64,000 bases of DNA from Erwinia sp. JUb26 (GTDB lineage: Bacteria > Pseudomonadota > Gammaproteobacteria > Enterobacterales > Enterobacteriaceae): contig NZ_RJVB01000007.1 of the NCBI RefSeq assembly GCF_003751505.1, positions 248,001 to 312,000 on the forward strand, in the 5' to 3' direction. The notes below the pieces were generated by a model. It was not told the origin of the DNA, did not search any database, and was given only the letters and a program-made list of their open reading frames with translations. The translations under genes were made by a program, and so were the position numbers. Position 1 is the first letter of the stretch. Each line of letters opens with the position of its first letter. Positions 1-7,072 of this stretch are shown here, in pieces.

Positions 1-2
1 TC

Positions 3-1049
3 TATCGCCTGTGCAAATTCAAGCCCGAAAATCCGCAGTTCTATCTGCCAAATTTGCTGATCACTGAAACTCAGCTCGATTCACCGCTATCCGCTTATTT
101 TGTAGATTCCGTGACGAGCAAAGTACTTTTCGATGCCATCGATGATGGTGATATAGGGATCGTTAATAACGGCAATATGCTCAGAGTGATTTTGTCCCGC
201 AGAGCTAACCATAATACGGTCCTGGTCACTGAGCGATGTAACAACGGCTGCCTGTTTTGTTCCCAGCCCCCTAAAACGGGAAACGATGACTGGCTCCTGA
301 ACCAGTCGGCACTCGCGATTGCCTCTTTCTCTTTAAACGGTGTTGTTGGAGTGAGCGGAGGTGAGCCCCTGCTCTATGGCGATGACTTCCTGCACTTTCT
401 CGATTTTATTATTGAAAATTCGCCTGAAACTGCCCTGCACGTTTTAACAAACGGGCGAAATTTTGCGGATGTTAGATTTACCCAGAGGATGAAAGAACGC
501 AGTGAAAAGATGCGAATCACCTTTGGCATACCGCTTTATTCCTCCAGACCATCCGTGCATGACTATCTGGTGGGAAGCGAGGGAGCATTTAATGAGACTG
601 TCAGAGGGCTAATTAATGCGGGGAACTCAGGGATTAACATTGAACTGAGGATCATCCCAACACGGGCTAACTATAACGAGCTGGATAGCATCGTAGAGTT
701 CGCTGGCCGGGTGTTCTCAAACATTAACCAGATTTCCCTGATGGGGCTGGAATCGACAGGATGGGCCCGCAAAAACTGGTCATCAATCTTTATTGAGCAT
801 GACATTTATAGCGACAATATTCTTTCTGCTGTGGACAGCGCTTACAGGTCAGGCATTCCGCTTACCATTTTCAATTATCCATTGTGTCATCTTCCTGAAA
901 GAGCATGGCAGTTTTCCACTCAGTCCATCTCCGATTGGAAGAATTACTATCCCCAGGAATGTGATACATGCACCCGGAAGTCTTCCTGTGCGGGCTATTT
1001 CAGTTCATCAAAAGGACGTTTTCATCAACCCCCGAGACCAATAATATGA
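3..1049 (+). CDS. hxsC: His-Xaa-Ser system radical SAM maturase HxsC (5' partial)
   Basis: This is a radical SAM enzyme. The CxxxCxxC iron-sulfur motif (TERCNNGCLFC) has its cysteines at residues 62, 66 and 69, counted from a TTG at 54, followed by the VSGGEPLL motif that contacts SAM. Three further cysteines near the C-terminus (CDTC...SSC) could bind a second cluster. The frame stays open to the left edge and the TTG at 54 has no ribosome binding site, so the true start probably lies before the window. The next gene encodes a protein with tandem His-x-Ser repeats and starts inside this stop codon (ATGA overlap). That is the hallmark of the Hxs system, in which HxsB and HxsC are the paired maturases. 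The family is defined by genomics; its chemistry is not known to me. Confidence is high for the family and lower for the exact 5' end. Confidence 0.85.
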   Translation, partial: YRLCKFKPENPQFYLPNLLITETQLDSPLSAYFVDSVTSKVLFDAIDDGDIGIVNNGNMLRVILSRRANHNTVLVTERCNNGCLFCSQPPKTGNDDWLLNQSALAIASFSLNGVVGVSGGEPLLYGDDFLHFLDFIIENSPETALHVLTNGRNFADVRFTQRMKERSEKMRITFGIPLYSSRPSVHDYLVGSEGAFNETVRGLINAGNSGINIELRIIPTRANYNELDSIVEFAGRVFSNINQISLMGLESTGWARKNWSSIFIEHDIYSDNILSAVDSAYRSGIPLTIFNYPLCHLPERAWQFSTQSISDWKNYYPQECDTCTRKSSCAGYFSSSKGRFHQPPRPII

Positions 1050-1681
1050 AAAAGTTTAATTTCGCAGCCCTGCTTCCCGGATTTTTGGCTCTGAATAACT
1101 CTGTCTGGGCGAGTGATGCATCTACAGGAGCTAATGATTTACCCAGAATGGCTCTCAATGAACATGACATGGTGATAGCCCCGCTGAATACTGAGGTGCC
1201 GTTTTATATTGCAGGGCACCGCAGTCACAGCTCTCATCGCAGCCACAGTTCTCATCGTTCTTCATCAGGCGGTGGCTATTATGGTGGCAGCACGCCTTAT
1301 TACCCTAAAACGTACAGTTCACCGAGTTCTTCTGGCACTTCAGGTTCAACAACGGGTTCGTCACCCTCTCCGTCATCGGCTCGTTCGCTTCGTTCTAATA
1401 ACATTGATACCTCCACGACCACGAATTCAGCTGGAGTGAACGGAAGTACCCGTGCAAGTAATGGACTGACTTCGGATGCTGAAAAACGTAAACGTTTGAT
1501 CATGCGAGTGCAGTTTGCGTTACTCGACAGGGGATTCTACAACGGGAATATAGACGGGAGTATGGGGCCTGCAACACGAACGGCAATCAAAAATTACAGG
1601 GTGGCGAATGGCTTACCGACTCCGGTAAGAGAGACTCTGGATACGCAGTTATTGAATTCGTTGAATATTCTGGCCCGATAA
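1046..1681 (+). CDS. hxsA: His-Xaa-Ser repeat protein HxsA
   Basis: This 211-residue exported protein is the presumed substrate of the Hxs maturases. The start chosen is the ATG overlapping the hxsC stop, which gives a signal peptide (MKKFNFAALLPGFLAL, cleavage near residue 22). Residues 58-72 are five back-to-back His-x-Ser triplets (HRS, HSS, HRS, HSS, HRS). A Gly/Ser/Tyr/Thr-rich linker follows to about residue 145. The last 65 residues look like a peptidoglycan-binding-type domain (VQFALLDRGFYNGNIDG, then MGPATRTAIKNY). The layout suggests a cell-envelope protein whose repeat is modified post-translationally. This is inference from the family; the modification itself is unknown to me. An upstream ATG at 968 in the same frame lies within hxsC and would remove the signal peptide, so I rejected it. 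Confidence 0.88.
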   Translation: MKKFNFAALLPGFLALNNSVWASDASTGANDLPRMALNEHDMVIAPLNTEVPFYIAGHRSHSSHRSHSSHRSSSGGGYYGGSTPYYPKTYSSPSSSGTSGSTTGSSPSPSSARSLRSNNIDTSTTTNSAGVNGSTRASNGLTSDAEKRKRLIMRVQFALLDRGFYNGNIDGSMGPATRTAIKNYRVANGLPTPVRETLDTQLLNSLNILAR

Positions 1682-1813
1682 AATCAGGCTATGTGCGGAT
1701 TTCGATCTGACTTGTGCACTCAGAGCTCTGGACGTAATTCTTTTTGCCTGTTCCCTGCCTTAGTTCGCTCAATGACCGGTAGCGCGAGGGAAAGCTGGGG
1801 CAGACGTAGAAAG

Positions 1814-1839
1814 AAAAACGGTGCTGATACACCGTTTTT
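1814..1839. terminator. Bidirectional hairpin terminator after hxsA
   Basis: A perfect 10-bp inverted repeat (AAAAACGGTG, 6-nt loop, CACCGTTTTT) has A-runs on one side and T-runs on the other. It could therefore stop transcription of both hxsA (+) and the convergent MFS gene (-). Confidence 0.8.
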
Positions 1840-1855
1840 CACAGCGCTCAAACCA

Positions 1856-3145
1856 TCAAGCCTTAGCCCCGATCGCTGTTACCGGCTTGCCATCCTGTTT
1901 AATCTCCGGACGCACCGAATACATGATCGCCACAGAGACAAACAGCGATACCGCCATCAGCACAAATGACAGGCTCGGGTTACCGGTCAGGCCGTTCAGT
2001 AAGCCCACCAGCCAGGCTCCGGTAAAGGCACCCAGCGCACCAAAACTGTTGATCAGGCCCATTGATACACCGGCCACGCTTTTCGGCAGCAGTTCGGGGA
2101 TCAGCGCAAAGAACGGACCGTAAGGCGCGTACATACAGGCGGCGGCAAGAATTAACAGCCCGTAGGAGATCCAGAAGGAATCGCTGCCCAGCAGCCACGA
2201 ACCGGTGAAGGCCAGGCCCGCGACCAGCAGCAGCGGCCAGACAAACAGCTTACGGTTCTGAATTTTGTCAGACAGGGTCGAAACGATCAGCATCAGCACG
2301 ATCGCCGCCAGGTAAGGCACGGCGGCCAGCCAGCCAACGGAGACGATATCGCGATTGGCGCCTGCCTTAATAATGGACGGCATCCACATCATGAAGCCGT
2401 AAACGCCAATGCTCCAGAATACGTGCACCAGGCACAGGCAGATTACGTTGCGTGAGGTAAAGGCTTCCCGGTAATTTTTCACCGGCTTGATGTCCTGCTG
2501 CTCGGCGGCCATCGCCTGCTCTAAATCGCGTTTCTCATTCGCTGACAGCCACGACACTTGCGACGGCTTATCGCGCACTGCCCACCACCAGAAAAAGGCC
2601 CAGGCCACAGCCGGGATACCTTCGATGATAAACATCTCGCGCCAGCCCCAGGCCTGAATCAGATAGCCGGAGAGAATCGACATCCACAGCACGGTCACCG
2701 GATTGCCGAGTATCAGGAACGTATTGGCCCGCGAGCGTTCACCCTTAGTAAACCAGTTGCTGATAAAGATCAGCATCGCCGGCATCACCGCCGCTTCCAC
2801 CACGCCGAGCGTAAAGCGGATGATCATCAGCATCGGGATATTGGCCACCAGGCCGGTTGCGGCGGCAAGCACACCCCAAAGCAGCAGGCTGACAAACACC
2901 AGCTTGCGAACGCTGCGTTTTACGGCATAAACCGCGCCGGGAACCTGAAAGAAGAAGTAGCCGAGGAAGAACAGGGCACCTATCAGTGATGAAATATTCT
3001 TTGTAATCCCCAGGTCTTTATCAATACCGGCGGCGGCGGCAAAACCGTAGTTGGCGCGGTCAAGATAGGCAAGGCTGTAGGTAATGAATATCACCGGCAT
3101 TAAATAGAGCCAACGCTTTTGCGATAGTTTGACGTTTTTATTCAT
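1856..3145 (-). CDS. MFS transporter, anion:cation symporter family
   Basis: This 429-residue membrane protein is predicted to have 12 transmembrane segments. It fits the ACS branch of the major facilitator superfamily (proton-coupled uptake of sugar acids and related organic anions): the N-terminus reads YSLAYLDRANYGFAAA and the first cytoplasmic loop region reads GYFFFQVPGA. It resembles hexuronate, rhamnonate and tartrate-type carriers, but the substrate cannot be read from the sequence. The start is the ATG at 3145, which has AGGA just upstream; an in-frame TTG 18 nt earlier is less likely. No catabolic gene adjoins it, so there is no pathway context. The upstream 200 bp would hold its promoter. 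Confidence 0.85.
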   Translation of the reverse strand: MNKNVKLSQKRWLYLMPVIFITYSLAYLDRANYGFAAAAGIDKDLGITKNISSLIGALFFLGYFFFQVPGAVYAVKRSVRKLVFVSLLLWGVLAAATGLVANIPMLMIIRFTLGVVEAAVMPAMLIFISNWFTKGERSRANTFLILGNPVTVLWMSILSGYLIQAWGWREMFIIEGIPAVAWAFFWWWAVRDKPSQVSWLSANEKRDLEQAMAAEQQDIKPVKNYREAFTSRNVICLCLVHVFWSIGVYGFMMWMPSIIKAGANRDIVSVGWLAAVPYLAAIVLMLIVSTLSDKIQNRKLFVWPLLLVAGLAFTGSWLLGSDSFWISYGLLILAAACMYAPYGPFFALIPELLPKSVAGVSMGLINSFGALGAFTGAWLVGLLNGLTGNPSLSFVLMAVSLFVSVAIMYSVRPEIKQDGKPVTAIGAKA

Positions 3146-3350
3146 TGGGCATCCTGGTATCAAATAACGTTTATATTCGTTTTAACGGCAGACGGTCATC
3201 ACTGTTACCGATAACAGTAATTAAGATTACACAACGGATGCGCGACAAACAGCGCGGTCGAGGAATTTAAAACAGAGTTGTGATACCGCTTAAAAAGTTT
3301 GGAACATGGATAAGTAACATGCGGAAAGTGGGATTACGCAGAAGGGCGCA

Positions 3351-3701
3351 TCAACCATACAACAGCGCCGCCAGCGCAATCAATGCGGGAATCGACTGCA
3401 CGTAGAGGATTTTGCGGCTCGCCGTCGCCGCCCCATAGATCCCGGCAATCATCACGCAGCTGAGGAAAAACAGCTTAAACTGGAAACCGCCTTCACCAAG
3501 CCACAGCCCCCATAGCAGACCGGCGGCCAGAAAGCCGTTGTACAACCCCTGATTTGCCGCCAGCACGCGGGTGCTGCGGGCAAACTCTTCACTCAGGTTA
3601 AACGCCCGGCGGCCGGTCGGGGTATCCCACAGAAACATCTCCAGGATCAGGATATAGAGATGTATTGCCGCCACGAGGGCGATCAGCGTATTGGCTAGCA
3701 T
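3351..3701 (-). CDS. DUF1304 family membrane protein
   Basis: This is a 116-residue protein with about four hydrophobic segments. The family-typical features are the N-terminal helix carrying a conserved His-x-Tyr and Glu (AIHLYILILEMFLW), the RVLAANQGLYNGFLA segment, and a Gly-rich AGIYGAAT turn. A GAGG lies about 8 nt before the ATG at 3701. The biochemical function of DUF1304 is unknown to me. It stands alone between the MFS carrier and the Fic module on the same strand, with long spacers on both sides, so it is probably a separate unit. Confidence 0.82.
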   Translation of the reverse strand: MLANTLIALVAAIHLYILILEMFLWDTPTGRRAFNLSEEFARSTRVLAANQGLYNGFLAAGLLWGLWLGEGGFQFKLFFLSCVMIAGIYGAATASRKILYVQSIPALIALAALLYG

Positions 3702-3762
3702 GGCGGATACCTCAGTGAAAGAATATCTTCAGAAAAAGTATAGGTAACTTCCAGTTAATCAT

Positions 3763-4527
3763 TCAGTCTTCTGAATTTTCAGACGCTGGCCCCGTGGGAT
3801 ATCTGGTGCCGTATGCTTTATATATTTGCTTCACCTGCGGATTATCCAGATTTTCATAGGCCATACCTTCCTTATCCAGTCCATCCAATCCTCTGATTCC
3901 ACTTATCATATTCGGCCAATTTTCTCGGCTATCGATCTCCACGACCAGGGGGCTCAGATAGCGATAAAGGTGGCCTTTGAATGGCTCTTTGATTTCTGCA
4001 CTCAGAGCCTGAAGATAATCATCTTTATTTGTTTTCGACCAGTCGATAGTGAAGTTAGCTCGCCAGGAGAGTTCCATAAAAACCAGCAAAATAGTACGCC
4101 CATTACCATCCAGGAAAGGATGCGAAAATGCCAGTTGCCCCATGACTTCTCCCGGCCGCTCTTTGAACCGGGTTTTATTTGCAGCAAGCCTGAGTGCGTA
4201 ATCGACAGACATTCTTATTGCGTGGGGATGTTCGAAAATGGTGGCGTTCTCGTCTTGGAGTGCTCCTTTGAAAACGGCTAAGTGCGGCACCAGTTCGTTA
4301 CGATCTTTACCCGCCCAGGGATAACAATCAGAGAAGAGTATTTCATGGACGTTGAGGACGGTTTCGTAGTCGATTGTCCGCCGAGAGGCGAGTAGATCCA
4401 AGGCATCTTCAATACTGAGTTCGAAACAGATATGCTCAAAGTTTTTCACTTCTGCGGCATCTTTCAGTCTCCGGAAATTCCGGATATAGCCAGCGGTATC
4501 GAAATCGTTGAAGGGATCGAAGATCAT
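3763..4527 (-). CDS. Fic family protein with atypical active-site motif
   Basis: Fic proteins usually transfer AMP or another nucleotide moiety to a target hydroxyl. This 254-residue protein has the Fic core at about residues 55-195. A flap-like segment around residues 95-103 (TIFEHPHAI) precedes the catalytic loop HPFLDGNGRT at residues 136-145, with H136 as the expected catalytic base. The usual motif HPFxxGNGRxxR ends in a second Arg that contacts the nucleotide phosphates; here that position (147) is Leu. The start codon overlaps the stop of the upstream small gene (ATGA), so the two are translationally coupled, as in toxin-antitoxin or effector-inhibitor pairs. I do not see an obvious [S/T]xxxE[G/N] inhibitory motif within this protein. 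Function as a toxin is inference. Confidence 0.85.
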   Translation of the reverse strand: MIFDPFNDFDTAGYIRNFRRLKDAAEVKNFEHICFELSIEDALDLLASRRTIDYETVLNVHEILFSDCYPWAGKDRNELVPHLAVFKGALQDENATIFEHPHAIRMSVDYALRLAANKTRFKERPGEVMGQLAFSHPFLDGNGRTILLVFMELSWRANFTIDWSKTNKDDYLQALSAEIKEPFKGHLYRYLSPLVVEIDSRENWPNMISGIRGLDGLDKEGMAYENLDNPQVKQIYKAYGTRYPTGPASENSED

Positions 4528-4787
4528 CCGGCAGCTTTATTATAAAAGTCTTTCTTTTCGTGGAGATACTCATCCTGAAAGCTGAGCGCTTCCGACTTAC
4601 TCAGAATGCCTTTTCGTTTAAGATTCACCAGTAGCTGTTCGATGTTGTCCAGTTGAACATCATCCCCGGCCAGGCGCGTAATGGCTACGGCCATGCGGCT
4701 AAAACCGTCACGTCCTGCTGTAACATTATGAGATTGAGCTAATCTGCGGACTTGATTAGCAACACTGATTTTAGCTGTTTTGGTCAT
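4524..4787 (-). CDS. Small partner of Fic protein, putative antitoxin
   Basis: This 87-residue, charged, mostly helical protein starts with MTKTAKISVANQ. Its stop overlaps the start of the Fic gene, which argues for a functional pair. Fic inhibitors of the VbhA type carry [S/T]xxxE[G/N]. The nearest match here is SFQDEY near residue 67, with Tyr replacing Gly/Asn, so either inhibition differs or the partner is not a classical VbhA-type antitoxin. I do not recognise the family from sequence alone. The role is inferred from position and gene coupling. Confidence 0.6.
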   Translation of the reverse strand: MTKTAKISVANQVRRLAQSHNVTAGRDGFSRMAVAITRLAGDDVQLDNIEQLLVNLKRKGILSKSEALSFQDEYLHEKKDFYNKAAG

Positions 4788-5144
4788 CGAAGAGCCCTCG
4801 CATGTTGGTTTAATTATAACAGCCTGTGGTTACGCTGTCTCTCAAAGGCAGTGCACGCTTTGTCTCTGGGGGGTGGGTTTAATCACTTCACCGATTCATA
4901 GCGACCTGTAAAAATAAATATCACCAATCTCACAATTCCCAATATTCCACTTCCGCTTAAATCCCGCCAAAAATAAGCGCCACATCACAGTTATCATAAC
5001 TTTTGAGAAGTAAGTCTCATTTTATTATCCGCAATAACAAGTGGTTTCCCCCTGGCGGAGGAAACCGGTTCTCTTTTCGCTTTCGTGAATCCGCTTATTA
5101 TGTTGCCAGGACATGCTGAAGACAAAAGTGGAGACGTCGCAATT
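4788..5144. other. Intergenic region upstream of the mannoside PTS locus
   Basis: This 357-bp AT-rich spacer separates the leftward Fic pair from the rightward PTS operon and should hold both promoters. I see no coding potential. A GAGAAGTAAGTCTC inverted repeat lies around 5008-5021 and could be an operator; that is a suggestion from symmetry only. GGAG at about 5130 is the ribosome binding site of the IIA gene. Confidence 0.4.
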
Positions 5145-5606
5145 ATGTTGATCGCCAGAGAGAACATTTTTCTGAATAAGCATTTTAGTAGTAAGGGGGA
5201 GATTTTTCAGTTTCTGTCGCAGCAGGCGGTTGAGCAGGGCTGGGCGGCGGATGCAGAAAAAATAGAGGCGGATCTGTGGGCACGCGAAAATCAGTATTCC
5301 ACCGGCTTTGAAGGCCAGATTGCCATCCCGCATGCCAAAACGGTCAACGTGACCGAGGCCGGGGTGATCTTTATCCGCCTGCAGCAGGCGCTGGACTGGG
5401 AAAGCCTGGACGACAGCCCGATAAAAATCGTCTTCGGTCTGTTCGTACCGGAATCCGGCGCGAAGCTGCTGCACTTAAAAATCATCAACAGCCTGGCCAG
5501 CCAGATCGTCGAAGACGATTTTCGTCAGCAACTGTTTGATGCCCATAGCGAAGATGAACTATTCAGCTACATGCAGTCGCGTGTGGTCATTGAGGAAGAC
5601 GCATGA
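5145..5606 (+). CDS. PTS fructose-family EIIA subunit
   Basis: This 153-residue phosphocarrier accepts phosphate from HPr on a histidine and passes it to the adjoining IIB. The active site is IAIPHAKT, with H63. The start at 5145 has GGAG about 11 nt upstream; an earlier in-frame ATG at 5085 adds 20 residues outside the domain and is less likely. It is the first gene of a split IIA-IIB-IIC system. In E. coli MngA the same three domains are fused in one chain. The stop overlaps the IIB start by 4 nt. The substrate is inferred from the downstream mannosidase. Confidence 0.9.
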   Translation: MLIARENIFLNKHFSSKGEIFQFLSQQAVEQGWAADAEKIEADLWARENQYSTGFEGQIAIPHAKTVNVTEAGVIFIRLQQALDWESLDDSPIKIVFGLFVPESGAKLLHLKIINSLASQIVEDDFRQQLFDAHSEDELFSYMQSRVVIEEDA

Positions 5607-5926
5607 ATATTGTCGGAGTCACGTCCTGCATTGCTGGCCTGGCGCATACGCCCATGGCGGCAAAATCGCTGGAGAAAGAGGGCGCAAAACTGGGCCACAG
5701 CGTCAAAGTGGAACAGCAGGGCGCCATGGGGATGATGAACAAGCTTTCCCCGGCGGACATTAGCGCGGCCGATTTCGTGCTGATTGCCGCCGATCGATCG
5801 ATAGAAGAAGAGGAGCGCTTTGAAGGCAAAATAATAATCCGGGTAAAAATTGGCCAGTGCGTCAGCCACGCCGCTGAAGTGATAAAAAAATGCGTCGCCG
5901 CCGTTGAAGAACGTAAAAATAAATAA
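5603..5926 (+). CDS. PTS fructose-family EIIB subunit
   Basis: This 107-residue soluble IIB domain has the phosphorylated cysteine in the N-terminal loop (VTSCIAGLAHT, C9), typical of fructose/mannitol-type IIB proteins. The start overlaps the IIA stop (ATGA), which couples their translation. Phosphate goes from IIA H63 to C9 and then to the sugar crossing IIC. A 12-nt gap separates it from the IIC gene. Confidence 0.92.
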   Translation: MNIVGVTSCIAGLAHTPMAAKSLEKEGAKLGHSVKVEQQGAMGMMNKLSPADISAADFVLIAADRSIEEEERFEGKIIIRVKIGQCVSHAAEVIKKCVAAVEERKNK

Positions 5927-5938
5927 CTCTGGTGATCT

Positions 5939-7045
5939 ATGAAAAAATTAATGGTGGATATTAAGAACCATCTGATGACGGGTATTTCCTTTGCCCTGCC
6001 GGTCATTATTGCCGGCTCACTGATGGTGGCCGTAGCAAAAATTATCGGCATTGCTTTTGGTGCCTCAGATCTGAATCAGTTTGCCGACGTGCAGGGAATT
6101 AAAAACTGGCTGTACCAGACTCAGGAAATCGGCTTCAAAATAATCGGGCTGATGAATTATATCCTCGGTGCCTATGTGGCCTATTCCATCGCCGGGAAAA
6201 AAGGGCTGGCGGCCGGTTTTACCGCCGGGCTGATTGCCTCCATCACCGGATCCGGCTTCCTCGGCGCGGCGATCGGCGGCTTGCTGGCGGGCTACTCCTC
6301 CGACTGGGTGGCGCGCAAGGTGCGCATCACCGGCTCGGCGGCGACGTCGGTGCCGCTGATTATCCTGCCGTTTATCACCGTCGGCCTGCAGGTGCTGGTG
6401 ATGCTGCTGCTGCTGGGCGATGCCCTGAGCTGGCTGAACAGTTCGCTGATGTCCTGGGTGCAGGAAATGACCAAAGACGGCACCAGTACCGTGGTGCTGG
6501 CGGCGGTGCTCGGCGGCATGATTTGCTTCGACCTCGGCGGCCCGGTGAATAAAGCGGCGTGGGGTACGGCGAATGTGCTGTTCCTCAGCGGCGTGTATCT
6601 GCCCGCTATCCTGGTCAACGTGGCAATTATTATCCCGCCGCTGGGCTATGCCGCCGCACGTTTCCTGCGCCCGGCCAACTACAGCCAGACGCTGAAAGAG
6701 GCCGGTAACGGCTCGGTGATTATGGGCATCCTCGGCATCTCCGAAGGGGCGATCCCTTTCACGCTGAAAAACCCGGCGCGCCTGATCCCGCTTAACGTCT
6801 TTGCCGGTATCGCCGGTGCCATGACCGTGGCCCTGCTGAAAGCCTATCCGATTATGCCTCCGCTGGGCGGGCTGTATGGCGGCTTTACCGTCGGTAACGC
6901 CTGGGCCTACTTCGCCGGTGCGCTGGTCGGCACGCTGGTTATCGCCTTCGGGGCCAACCTGCTGGTGAACTTTAACGATGAGCCGACGGGCAGCGCGCAG
7001 GCCGATGACTTTGCTGCGGACAGTATCGAAATCAAATTTGATTAA
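5939..7045 (+). CDS. PTS fructose-family EIIC permease
   Basis: This 368-residue membrane subunit has several hydrophobic segments and forms the sugar channel. Two sequence stretches characteristic of fructose-family IIC domains are visible: FDLGGPVNKAAW near residues 198-209 and GISEGAIPFTLKNPARLIP near residues 265-283. The start follows a GGTGAT ribosome binding site. With the neighbouring IIA and IIB it would import a sugar as its 6-phosphate. Given the next gene, the cargo is likely 2-O-mannosyl-D-glycerate or a related mannoside. That assignment is inference from context. Confidence 0.92.
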   Translation: MKKLMVDIKNHLMTGISFALPVIIAGSLMVAVAKIIGIAFGASDLNQFADVQGIKNWLYQTQEIGFKIIGLMNYILGAYVAYSIAGKKGLAAGFTAGLIASITGSGFLGAAIGGLLAGYSSDWVARKVRITGSAATSVPLIILPFITVGLQVLVMLLLLGDALSWLNSSLMSWVQEMTKDGTSTVVLAAVLGGMICFDLGGPVNKAAWGTANVLFLSGVYLPAILVNVAIIIPPLGYAAARFLRPANYSQTLKEAGNGSVIMGILGISEGAIPFTLKNPARLIPLNVFAGIAGAMTVALLKAYPIMPPLGGLYGGFTVGNAWAYFAGALVGTLVIAFGANLLVNFNDEPTGSAQADDFAADSIEIKFD

Positions 7046-7072
7046 TGACCCGAGTGGTTTAGGGACGACGTA

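Noticed and set aside
1691-2123. Small + strand frames downstream of hxsA
   Set aside because: They overlap the terminator at 1814 and the antisense of the MFS gene, and have no ribosome binding site.
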